Shown here piece after piece: positions 25,187 through 32,720 of a stretch of 64,000 nt of DNA; within the stretch, counting starts at the first letter, position 1, and every line of letters begins with the position of its first letter. Where the stretch lies: NCBI RefSeq assembly GCF_037940415.1, contig NZ_CP149798.1:8028599-8092598 (forward strand), in the 5' to 3' direction. The DNA is from Streptomyces sp. f51. GTDB lineage: Bacteria; Actinomycetota; Actinomycetes; Streptomycetales; Streptomycetaceae. Under the pieces are notes generated by a model. The model did not search any database and was not told where the DNA came from. It worked only from the letters and a program-made list of their open reading frames with translations. Made by a program: the position numbers and the translations under genes.

Positions 25187-25660
25187 ATGCGCTCCAGCCA
25201 CCGCGCCGCGTCATCCGTGCTGTTCGCCGCCGTGTTCCTGGCAGGCTGTACCCCGGTCGCAGCGGGCGGATCGACGGCTTCGCCGAACGGGACGTCGCCC
25301 ACGAAGTCTTCGGGAACGGGCACAGGCGGTGGTGCGGACCGGGCTATCGCGGTCGGAGCCGGCCCGCAGGCCACCTACACCGTCCAGAAACAACCTCCGG
25401 CCGGAAGCTGCCATTTCCGGTACGAGCAAGGGGAGCCGCTGGAGGACCCGGCGTGCACGCCAGGGGCGATCTCTCCGGCGGTCACGCAGGCGAACCTGAA
25501 GTCCACGATCTGCCGCAAGGGCGGCTACACCTCCGGCATCCGGCCCTCCACATCCGTCACGGGCAAGGAGAAGGCGCTGAACGCGGCCTCGTACGGCTAT
25601 CGGGGCTCCATGCGCGACGCCGAATACGACCACCTCTTATCCGAGGTCGCGACGCTGTGA
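25187..25660 (+). pseudogene. HNH-like lipoprotein, N-terminal part (gene split by insertion)
   Basis: The protein starts with a lipoprotein signal peptide whose lipobox is LAGC, then a Gly/Ser/Thr-rich linker. A domain with CHFRYEQGEPLEDPACTPGA, STICRKGGYTSGIRP and AEYDHL follows. The paralogue at 27108-27632 continues after this point as DHLVPLELGG...NLWPEP. Here the frame changes after DHL to LSEVATL and stops. The missing end is found in the same reading frame at 26657-26860, about 1 kb downstream. The gene start at 25187 has a good GAGGGG ribosome-binding site. The intact protein would be a secreted HNH-type nuclease-like lipoprotein. Confidence 0.7.
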
Positions 25661-25679
25661 AGGATTGATTGTCCTGGAC

Positions 25680-25709
25680 CGTTCGTCAGCGGTATGCCGC
25701 TGACGAACG
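25680..25709 (-). terminator. terminator of the TnpC-SnoaL pair
   Basis: CGTTCGTCAGCGG at 25680-25692 and CCGCTGACGAACG at 25697-25709 form a perfect 13-bp stem with the loop TATG. It lies directly after the stop of the SnoaL-like gene (25713). Confidence 0.8.
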
Positions 25710-25712
25710 CTT

Positions 25713-26222
25713 CTACTGGTGCGGCTCATCAGCACCGCCGGCATTGGCCCAGACTGGTTTGTCGGCATAGTCGGGTCCATCGCTCGGTGCCAGAGGCGCA
25801 AGGTCGAAGGGACGTACTACCCGGCGCCGTGCTATGCGCCAGATCCCTCCCTCGCGCCGGTACTCGTCCTCGTAGGTGCCTCCACCGGCAATCCAGCGGT
25901 GGTCGCGGAGTTGGACCAGGACCACGACGTCCGATCGTCCGGTCGCGGCAGCGCCGTCGATTTCCACCGTGTGGTTGGCAGTGGCATGCTGCATGATCGG
26001 GAATGCCTGCCACTGCTGCTCGACCGCCGCGCGGATGGCTTCGATCCCCGTGAATATCTGGTCCGAGCTGGTCTCCCACACGGCGTCCGCTGTCCAAATT
26101 GCCTCCCAGCGGACTGGGTCGTGGTGGTCGGCACCCACGCAGTAGTCGTGGGCCAGCCGGTGCAGTGCGAGTTCGGCCTCGACTCGGTCCAGGCGACCGG
26201 CTAGATCTTGTAGCGTCGTCAT
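25713..26222 (-). CDS. SnoaL/NTF2-like family protein
   Basis: The protein has 169 residues and the cone-shaped SnoaL-like fold. The N-terminal helix LAGRLDRVEAELALHRLAHDYCVGAD leads into RWEAIWTADAVWET, then GIEAIRAAVEQQWQAFP, then the strand pattern ATANHTVEIDGAAATGRSDV and HRWIAGGGTYEDEYRREGG. This pattern is shared by small cyclases, dehydratases and limonene-epoxide-hydrolase-like enzymes, so the reaction is unknown. Its start overlaps the stop of the TnpC-like gene as ATGA, which shows it is expressed from the same transcript and travels as cargo of the insertion. Confidence 0.85.
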   Translation of the reverse strand: MTTLQDLAGRLDRVEAELALHRLAHDYCVGADHHDPVRWEAIWTADAVWETSSDQIFTGIEAIRAAVEQQWQAFPIMQHATANHTVEIDGAAATGRSDVVVLVQLRDHRWIAGGGTYEDEYRREGGIWRIARRRVVRPFDLAPLAPSDGPDYADKPVWANAGGADEPHQ

Positions 26223-26665
26223 TCCTGGGAGGCTACTGACGGTTGAGATGGCCCGCAGGGCGGCCGCCTCACCCCCTGCAAGTGCCGTCGCAGGGCGAGC
26301 AGTTCGCCGTGTGCCGCAGCGAGAGCGGCCTGCAGTTGGGCAACTTCTTCATGGTGTTTGCGGCGGTCGGCGGCCAGCTGTTGAGTGAGACGGCGGACCA
26401 GCGTACTGGCGGCAGCCTCAGCGTCGGGGGCGCCAGCTGCGTCGCCCGGGATGGCATCGCGTCGTGCCCGGCGGAGCGCCTCGACCTGCGGGCGTAGGAC
26501 GGGATGTCGGTAGATGAAGTCGGTGGACACTCCGGCCACCTTGGCGATGGAGGCCACGCTCACCGGGGTGCGTGTCTTGCGGGCTGCCTTCAGTGCCTTC
26601 TCAACGGCGGACTCGGCTTGTTCCCGGCGTCGGCGGGTGGCTGTGGCAAGGGCTTCGATGACCCC
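26219..26665 (-). CDS. DUF6262 (Tn554 TnpC-like) protein
   Basis: The protein-like part of about 148 residues begins near the junction (VIEALATATRRRREQAES). It continues AVEKALKAARKTRTPVSV and VAGVSTDFIYRHPVLRPQ, a helix-turn-helix, followed by a long coiled coil RRKHHEEVAQLQAALAAA. This is the pattern of DUF6262, the TnpC accessory protein of Tn554-like transposons, which affects the frequency and orientation of transposition. An ATG at the natural start is not evident; the open frame extends further upstream (to 26965) but only as antisense of the lipoprotein end. Translation may start at a GTG/GTC-type codon at the junction, or the gene may be 5'-truncated. Confidence 0.6.
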   Translation of the reverse strand, partial: GVIEALATATRRRREQAESAVEKALKAARKTRTPVSVASIAKVAGVSTDFIYRHPVLRPQVEALRRARRDAIPGDAAGAPDAEAAASTLVRRLTQQLAADRRKHHEEVAQLQAALAAAHGELLALRRHLQGVRRPPCGPSQPSVASQE

Positions 26666-26860
26666 AACGATCCGCGAAACCTGTGGGTAGAGCCGCCGGA
26701 CCCCGGCCACAAGGCGGGCAGCGGCGTCAACAACCGCAAAGACCCGGTGGAGACGAAACTGCACACCGCGGTCTGCGTCAACAAGGTCACTCTCGCTGCC
26801 GCTCAGCGAGCGATCGTCGCCGACTGGACCACTGCGCTCAGCACGCTCGGCCTTGGCTGA
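26657..26860 (+). pseudogene. HNH-like lipoprotein, C-terminal part (severed)
   Basis: The frame reads NDPRNLWVEPPDPGHKAGSG, then VETKLHTAVCVNKVTLAAAQ and IVADWTTALSTLGLG, with a stop at 26860. This is the exact expected continuation of the truncated gene at 25187, by comparison with the paralogue at 27108-27632 (GNLWPEPYSG, VETKLKNAVCKGTITLSAA, IRTNWTTALSVTGIG). It has no start codon of its own and is dead without the first half. Confidence 0.7.
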
Positions 26861-27107
26861 GGCATCCCGAGCAGACAGTCGCTCCGGCGGGGGTGCCTTC
26901 AGCGGCGAACAGCGCGCGCGGGGCGTCGGCTTCGCCGAAACCGGACTCGTTGCCGACGCCCTCAACCAGCCTCCCGTTACAGCTTTCCGGTGCCGCCCGA
27001 CGGCGAGACCACCCTCAGCAGCAGCCGTGGGCAGGCACGTTGTAACGAAGCCCGGGCACGCCCGGCTCCCTCCTCCGTGCCCTTTGCAGCTTCGCGCGCC
27101 GCGGGTG

Positions 27108-27632
27108 TCAGCCGATTCCGGTGACCGAGAGTGCGGTTGTCCAGTTGGTGCGGATGGCGGAGCGGGCGGCGGAGAGGGTGATCGTGCCCTTACACACGGC
27201 GTTCTTCAGCTTCGTCTCGACGCCGTCCTTGGTGGTTGCGGTCTTGGTTCCCGAGTACGGCTCGGGCCACAGGTTCCCCGGGGCGCGGGGCGCGCCGCCG
27301 AGCTCGAGGGGGACGAGGTGGTCCTCCTCGTAGTCGGCCATGGCGGTGTCTGCGTAGCCGTAGTCGATGATTCCCTGGGCCTTGAGGGGGTTGGTGTAGG
27401 AGGTGGGCGGCCGCACGGTGGCGGTCCAGCCGGAGACGCAGATCGTGGAGCCGATCGTCGACTGGGTGACGTCCGGGTTGTAGGCGCCGGGGGTGCAGGA
27501 CGCATCGGGGAGCGGGAGACGTGACTGGGAGCAGGTGGAGGCGAAGGCGGGCGCGGAGCCGGTGCTGATGAGGAGGCCGGCGGCGAGGGTGAGAGCGGAG
27601 GTGCTGGCGGCGATGCGTGTGAGGGGGCGCAT
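27108..27632 (-). CDS. secreted HNH-nuclease-like protein
   Basis: The protein has 174 residues. The first 31 form a Sec signal peptide (MRPLTRIAAST..LTLAAGLLISTG..AFA). The mature part has cysteines in STCSQSRLPLPDASCTPGA and GSTICVSGW, then the nuclease-like motif YEEDHLVPLELGGAPRAPGN followed by LWPEP. The D-H...N spacing resembles an HNH endonuclease core. The end is VETKLKNAVCKGTITL...NWTTALS. The start at 27632 is supported by GGAGACCCC upstream. It is related to the split gene at 25187/26657. The substrate is unknown; secreted nucleases of this kind may act in DNA scavenging or competition. Confidence 0.75.
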   Translation of the reverse strand: MRPLTRIAASTSALTLAAGLLISTGSAPAFASTCSQSRLPLPDASCTPGAYNPDVTQSTIGSTICVSGWTATVRPPTSYTNPLKAQGIIDYGYADTAMADYEEDHLVPLELGGAPRAPGNLWPEPYSGTKTATTKDGVETKLKNAVCKGTITLSAARSAIRTNWTTALSVTGIG

Positions 27633-27911
27633 GGGGTCTCCGACGGTTCGCCCCGGCGGGTGTCCCGGGGATGAGGACATGACAGCGCACGACAGAGCTA
27701 CGCGGGTAGACCTCCAGAGGTGAAATCTGTGTATGCAGACAGTTGACGTCTGATCACATCCCGGCGGCTCGACGGCACTCGTCGTGCACATCGCGGATGT
27801 CCGCATCCGGTTCCAGCATCCGGGGCCAGTACCTTGCCGTCCGGTACACCGATATAACTGCACGGAGCCCCCAGCCTGCGGACGCGGTCTGGGGCTCCGT
27901 GCAGTCGGTGC

Positions 27912-28157
27912 TTAGCGGTACCAGTACTTGACGCCCCGGTGGTGCGAGCAGGTGCCGCGGGCGTGTGCACTGTAGGACCAGGTGCCGTCCTTGCATTTCG
28001 CCGTCGCCCCGCGCGGATGCGGCGAGTTGGCCCTGCACACGCCCGTGGTGTGCCGGGCGCACGTCGCCGCTGCTGCGTCGGTCGCCACTGCGACTGGGGC
28101 AACGAGCGCACCGGCCAGGACGGCCGCCGCGACTGCGCTCTTGAATGTGGTCAGCAT
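27912..28157 (-). CDS. small secreted DUF3761-type protein
   Basis: The protein has 81 residues with a Sec signal peptide (residues 1-31, AVAAAVLAGALVAPVAVA...AAA). The mature domain is CARHTTGVCRANSPHPRGAT with AKCKDGTWSYSAHARGTCSH and HRGVKYWYR. The ATAKCKDGTWSYS.H..GTCSHHGGV pattern is the DUF3761 family. The cysteines suggest two disulfide bonds. An AGGAGGTGA ribosome-binding site precedes the start at 28157. The function is unknown. Confidence 0.8.
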   Translation of the reverse strand: MLTTFKSAVAAAVLAGALVAPVAVATDAAAATCARHTTGVCRANSPHPRGATAKCKDGTWSYSAHARGTCSHHRGVKYWYR

Positions 28158-28320
28158 CAGAGCTTCACCTCCTGTGGATTCGGAGAGGCGATCATGACCT
28201 GGACGGCCGGGAAGAGGCAGCCAGCCGGGGCAGCAGTCATCAGGCTGTGACGGCCGTGGCCCAGCCGTAGCTGCACGTTCGACTGATGCGTGCGGATGTG
28301 CGACCTGCGCGGGGTGGTGA

Positions 28321-28810
28321 TCAGGCGCTGTACTGCTCGGGCTTCGGCGTTCGGGACATGAGGGCTGCGGCCGCGTCCGGGACACTGGTCGTGCCGCCGA
28401 TCACCGCAGTGACGACCTCGGTGATCGGCATCCCGACCCCGTGCACCCGCGACAGCTCCAGGATCGCCCGGCACGACGTCACCCTCTCAGCTGTCTGCCC
28501 CGTCGCCGTCGTGGCTTCCTCCACGCTCATGCCCTGCCCGAGGTGCTCGCCGAAGGTTCGCTTCCGGGACAGCGGCGACGAGCAGGTGGCTATGAGGTCG
28601 CCGGCCCCGGCGAGGCCGGAGAAGGTCAGAGGGTCGGCGCCCATCGCCTGGCCGAGACGCGCGGTCTCCGCGAGGCCGCGGGTGACGAGCAGGGCACGAG
28701 AGTTGTCGCCCATGCCCAGCCCCGGCGAGGCCGACCGCGAGGGCGATGACGTTCTTGATCGCCCCCGCCGAGATCGCAACGCGGTCCTTCCCGGGTACGT
28801 TCATCCGTAC
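28321..28810 (-). pseudogene. gpsA: glycerol-3-phosphate dehydrogenase (GpsA), C-terminal remnant
   Basis: The second half of NAD(P)-dependent glycerol-3-phosphate dehydrogenase is spread over two frames. Near 28800 one frame gives AGAIKNVIALAVGLAG. After a frameshift near 28720 the other gives GLGMGDNSRALLVTRGLAE, DPLTFSGLAGAGDLIATC and EEATTATGQTAERVTSCR, ending at 28321. The lysine (KN) and the GDNSRALL substrate-binding motif are seen, but the Rossmann NAD domain is missing. It is a truncated duplicate; the functional gpsA must be elsewhere. Confidence 0.75.
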
Positions 28811-28954
28811 GAGCCTGACCGGGCCCGGTCTCCCGCCCACGGCCGGGGAACCGCACCTTCCGAGGAATTGCAACTCCTCCCGAGCGGACCGTTTCCCGTC
28901 CCTTTCGGGGGTACACGAGCGCCGAACTCATCGGAGAACGGCGTCAGGAGTGCC

Positions 28955-30685
28955 ATGCGTGCCAAGGTCGGATACTTCAAGACCAGGTCACTCAGGAGAC
29001 GTCTGCGCCGCTGCGCCCGCGAGGTGTTCGGCTGGGAGCGACTGCGTCCCTCCCAGCTCGACGCCATGACAGCCGTGATGGAGGGACGCGACACCATCGT
29101 GGTGATGCCGACCGGCGCCGGGAAGTCCGCCGTGTACCAGGTGCCGGGGGTGCTGCTGAAGGGGCCGACCGTCGTGGTCTCGCCCCTGATCGCCCTCCAG
29201 CGGGACCAGGTCGCCCATCTCGCCCGCATCGAGGGATCCGATGCCTCGGCCGTCAACTCCGCCCAGCGCCCGCGGGACAACGAGGCGGTGTGGGAGCGTG
29301 TACGCGAAGGCCGCCTGGACTTTCTGTTCGTCTCGCCCGAGCAGCTCGCGAAGGACGAGGTGGTGGAGCAGATCGCCGCGGCCGGCCCCGCGTTGATGGT
29401 GGTCGACGAGGCGCACTGCGTGTCCTCCTGGGGATACGACTTCCGGCCCGACTACTTGTCCCTGTGCCATGTCCGCGAACGCATCGGCCGGCCTCCCCTC
29501 CTGGCCCTCACCGCCAGCGCGGCGGCCCCCGTGCGGGCCGACATCGTGGAGCGCCTCGGCATGCGCGAGACGCACCAGGTGGTCGCGGGGTTCGACCGCC
29601 GCAACATCACTCTGGAGGTCGTACGGCACCGGGAGAACGCGGGCAAGCGCCGGTGGGTGGTGGAGCGGGCCGCGGCCGAGGCCAAACCGGGCATCGTCTA
29701 CGCGGGAACACGGCGGGAGGCGGAGGAGTACGCCCGGGAGCTGTCGGCGCTCGGATTCGACAGCGCCGCCTATCACGCGGGGCTGGCGGCGGCCGAACGC
29801 TCCCGCACACACGATCGCTTCCGGGACGGCGAACTCGACGTGGTCGTCGCCACCTCCGCGTTCGGCATGGGCATCGACAAGCCGAACATCCGCTTCGTGC
29901 TGCACGCGTCGGTGCCCGGTTCCCTCGACACCTACTACCAGGAGATCGGCCGGGCGGGCCGCGACGGAGAACCCTCGACGGCGATCCTCGCCTACCGGCC
30001 CGAGGACCTCGGCGTGCAGCGGTTCCGGACGGGCACACCCCCCGACCCGGAGGTACTGGGCGGGCTGATCGACGCGGTGCGCGAGCACCCGGAACCGGTC
30101 ACGGCGACCGCTCTGCGCGAACGGACCGGGCTGTCTCCGACCCCGCTGACGTCGATGCTGCACCTGCTGGAGGAGGCCGGAGCCGTGACGACGCGCAAGC
30201 GCGGTGCCATAGCGGCCGTGCCCGGGGCGCGGCGGGACGCCTGCGTCCGCGAGGCGGTGCGGATCGCCTCCGCCCGTGTCGATCTGGAGCGTTCCCGGGT
30301 GGAGATGATGCGGGCGTACGCCGAGACGAACGGCTGCCGCCGCAGGCACATGCTCGGATACTTCGGGGAGAGTTTGGCGGAAGGCGACTGCGCGGGCTGC
30401 GACACCTGCGCCCGTACGAAGGAGTTGAAGGAGGCCCCCCTGCGGACGGAGGACATCTTGTCCGGTACGGGTCCTGAGCCGCTCGGGCCCGTGGCATCTG
30501 AGGGCGCCTTCCCGCCCGGGACGCGGGTGGGACACAGGACGTGGGGCGAGGGCGAGGTGATGAGCGAGGAGGGGAACAGGATCACCGTCCTGTTCGAGAG
30601 CGTGGGCTACCGCACCCTGTCCCTCCCCGCCGTCCAGGCACGAGGCCTGCTGACACCGGTGCCACCGGCCTCGACGAGGCACTGA
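28955..30685 (+). CDS. recQ: RecQ-family ATP-dependent DNA helicase
   Basis: The protein has 576 residues. Motif 0 is FGWERLRPSQLDAM and Walker A is MPTGAGKSAVYQVP. The DEAH box is in VVDEAHCVSSWGYDFRPDY, including the RecQ aromatic-rich loop. Motif IV-V is TSAFGMGIDKPNIRFV and motif VI is QEIGRAGRDGEPS. The C-terminal zinc-binding region is CRRRHMLGYFGE...CAGCDTC. A final domain (GTRVGHRTWGEGEVMSEEGN) resembles DUF3553. It lacks an HRDC domain. RecQ enzymes unwind forks, Holliday-type and other DNA structures with 3'-5' polarity. The ATG at 28955 follows CAGGAG. It stands alone, behind a gpsA remnant. Accessory RecQ copies are common in Streptomyces arms. Confidence 0.93.
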   Translation: MRAKVGYFKTRSLRRRLRRCAREVFGWERLRPSQLDAMTAVMEGRDTIVVMPTGAGKSAVYQVPGVLLKGPTVVVSPLIALQRDQVAHLARIEGSDASAVNSAQRPRDNEAVWERVREGRLDFLFVSPEQLAKDEVVEQIAAAGPALMVVDEAHCVSSWGYDFRPDYLSLCHVRERIGRPPLLALTASAAAPVRADIVERLGMRETHQVVAGFDRRNITLEVVRHRENAGKRRWVVERAAAEAKPGIVYAGTRREAEEYARELSALGFDSAAYHAGLAAAERSRTHDRFRDGELDVVVATSAFGMGIDKPNIRFVLHASVPGSLDTYYQEIGRAGRDGEPSTAILAYRPEDLGVQRFRTGTPPDPEVLGGLIDAVREHPEPVTATALRERTGLSPTPLTSMLHLLEEAGAVTTRKRGAIAAVPGARRDACVREAVRIASARVDLERSRVEMMRAYAETNGCRRRHMLGYFGESLAEGDCAGCDTCARTKELKEAPLRTEDILSGTGPEPLGPVASEGAFPPGTRVGHRTWGEGEVMSEEGNRITVLFESVGYRTLSLPAVQARGLLTPVPPASTRH

Positions 30686-30777
30686 CGCGCCTCTGTGCTG
30701 GGCGCCTGCTGATCAGTGGGCCACCGAGAGCGATCCGCTCGATGGCCGGTCCGGCCGCCGCCGGGTGACCGGGTCCG

Positions 30778-32589
30778 TCAGGAACAGACGTAGCTGAACG
30801 TCCCCTTCGCCTCGGGCGACGTGTGCTGATGCGCGACCCACAGGCGGGCCGTTCCCCGGAAGCCGCCGGGGCCGCGGACCGTCCAGCGCAGGTGCACGGT
30901 GACCCGGCGCTCGCCCCGGCGGGCCATGCGGACCAGCTCGCCGGAGTCGTGGCCGTCGCTGCGCAGCCAGCGGTACGTCACCGGGCCACCGCGGCCGTCG
31001 GTGGTCACGACGCCGACCAGATCGGCGGTCTGTCCGCAGTGCAACCGCCCGGCGGGCGCCCGGACTTCGACGGCGGTGACCGTCGGGGCGGGAGAGGGGC
31101 GCAGCAGCAGCCAGAGCAGGACGGCCGCGCCGGCCAGGAAAGCCGTCGTGGCGATCCAGGCCCGCCGTCTTCGACGGCGGGGGCAGCTGCCGGGCGGTAC
31201 GGGTGCGGTACGCCACTGGGCGCGCAGGACGTCCTGGGCCTCCAGAGGGACGCCGGGACCGAAGCGCAGGAGGATCTCGCCGTCGTCCTCGTCTTCACCG
31301 GTCGGGGCCGGCGTCGTGGCCCCGACGGGTGTCGCTGCCAGGGGGCCGGCGGGTGTCGCCGAGGGCCCGGCGGGGGTGCGGTTGCGTTTGCCGAGGAGGG
31401 TGGCCTGGTCGTCCGGGGCGGCGGAGAGGGGCTGGCGCGGGGCCGAGCGGGTAGGGGAGCGGGTGCGGCTGGGCAGGGTGAGCTGCTCGTCCGGCACGGT
31501 GTGCCTGGACCTGTCCCCTTCCGGGACCACACCCCCGGCCCCGGCACCCCCGGCACCTCCAGCCTCAGTACCTCCGGCCCCAGCACCTTCGGACCCTGCG
31601 TCCCCAGACTCTGCGCCCCGGGCACCCGCGTCCCGGGCACCCGCACCCCCGGACTCTGAGCCCTTGGACTCCGTGCCCCCGGACCCTGCGGCTTCAAAGT
31701 CGGCAACGTCGGAACGGGCGAGGTCGGAACGGGCAGCTATGGAACCGGCGACATCGGAACCGAGGGCTCCACCTCCCTCTTCCCGAGGGAGCACGCGCAG
31801 GGCATCCACCCCCACCCCGTCCGCCGCCGTCGCCGCGGCCACCGCTGCACGCAGCTCCGTACGCCGTAGAAAACCCTCCGGGAGCGCCGCGCGCCCGGCG
31901 ACCAGTGCCGCCCGGGCCGCCGCGAGCCCCTCGGAACCGGCGGTGGCGCGACAGCGCGCGAACACGACGGCCGCGGGGGTGCCGGGAGCCACCCATGCCT
32001 CGCCGAGGGTGCGGGCCAGGTCGGCCCAGGCCGCGACGTCCGTGGTACGGCGTGCGGAGCCCGGCGCGTCACTCGGCACCGTGCCGTCACCAGGAACCGG
32101 GCCATCGCCCAGCACCGTGCCCAGCGCGGCCTCGGCGAGCAGGGCGACGCCGTCCGGGGCGAGGACGACGGTGTCCGCGGCCAGTGCCCCGTGGGCGAGG
32201 CCGGCCGCGTGCAGGGCGAGCAGGGTCTGCGCGGTCTCGTTCAGGACGCTGGCCGCGCTGCCCGCGTCGGGGCCCGTACCCCCGTGGGCCAGGAGGTCCG
32301 CGAGGGTGGGGGCCGGTGGCCGGGCGGTGATCAGCCACACCTCCCCGGCCTCCGCGACGAGGTCGACGGTGCCGAGCACCCCGGGCAACCGGAGCCTCGC
32401 GACGGCGAGTACGGCCGCCGCGAGTCGCTCGCGCGTGCCCCGCGGTGCGAGCAGGGCACGGTCGACGCGCAGCGCGCCGAGCACCGGCTCACCGGACCGG
32501 GCGGGGAGCAGCGTGTGCCAGGTGCCGTGGCGGGCGTCGCGCGACCAGCCCGACAGGGTGCGCCCGGCGAGGGTGGTGGCTGTCGTCAT
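30778..32589 (-). CDS. membrane protein with degenerate protein-kinase domain
   Basis: The protein has 603 residues. Residues 1-270 resemble a Hanks-type kinase but without key residues: the HRD loop is HGALAADTVVLAPDG and no DFG or catalytic lysine is seen. It is therefore a pseudokinase. Residues about 290-360 are a low-complexity Gly/Ala/Glu linker (GSEGAGAGGTEAGGAGG). A single transmembrane helix (WIATTAFLAGAAVLLWLLL) is near residue 480, followed by an extracytoplasmic domain with one early and one final cysteine (LHCGQTADL, FSYVCS). The ribosome-binding site GAAGGAGA is kept, but a TnpB element begins 15 bases before the start codon and has probably replaced the promoter. Confidence 0.75.
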   Translation of the reverse strand: MTTATTLAGRTLSGWSRDARHGTWHTLLPARSGEPVLGALRVDRALLAPRGTRERLAAAVLAVARLRLPGVLGTVDLVAEAGEVWLITARPPAPTLADLLAHGGTGPDAGSAASVLNETAQTLLALHAAGLAHGALAADTVVLAPDGVALLAEAALGTVLGDGPVPGDGTVPSDAPGSARRTTDVAAWADLARTLGEAWVAPGTPAAVVFARCRATAGSEGLAAARAALVAGRAALPEGFLRRTELRAAVAAATAADGVGVDALRVLPREEGGGALGSDVAGSIAARSDLARSDVADFEAAGSGGTESKGSESGGAGARDAGARGAESGDAGSEGAGAGGTEAGGAGGAGAGGVVPEGDRSRHTVPDEQLTLPSRTRSPTRSAPRQPLSAAPDDQATLLGKRNRTPAGPSATPAGPLAATPVGATTPAPTGEDEDDGEILLRFGPGVPLEAQDVLRAQWRTAPVPPGSCPRRRRRRAWIATTAFLAGAAVLLWLLLRPSPAPTVTAVEVRAPAGRLHCGQTADLVGVVTTDGRGGPVTYRWLRSDGHDSGELVRMARRGERRVTVHLRWTVRGPGGFRGTARLWVAHQHTSPEAKGTFSYVCS

Positions 32590-32608
32590 CAGGTCTCCTT
32601 CGTGGATA

Positions 32609-32628
32609 CCCCGGCCTTCAGGCCGGGG
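32609..32628. repeat. left-end hairpin of the IS200/IS605 element
   Basis: CCCCGGCC at 32609-32616 pairs with GGCCGGGG at 32621-32628 around TTCA. It is the subterminal structure expected at the left end. Confidence 0.7.
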
Positions 32629-32720
32629 AGGGAACGAAGCTGCTGCGGAGCAGGGCAGGGAAGGCCGGTTCGCCCCTGGGCGGACCGGCGTTGTCAGTGG
32701 CGGCCGTTAAGTTTTGTCCC

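Larger units (their letters stand above)
25646..26656. mobile_element. Tn554-like insertion remnant carrying a SnoaL gene
   Basis: About 1 kb of foreign DNA separates the two halves of the HNH-like lipoprotein gene. On the minus strand it holds a DUF6262/TnpC-like gene followed by a SnoaL-like gene and a terminator hairpin. TnpC (DUF6262) is the third protein of Tn554-type transposons; the two tyrosine-recombinase genes TnpA and TnpB are absent. No inverted repeats are seen, as expected for Tn554. The exact junctions are uncertain by about 15 bases. Confidence 0.5.

Noticed and set aside
26666..26965. Upstream extension of the DUF6262 frame
   Set aside because: This part is antisense to the conserved lipoprotein C-terminus and does not resemble DUF6262.
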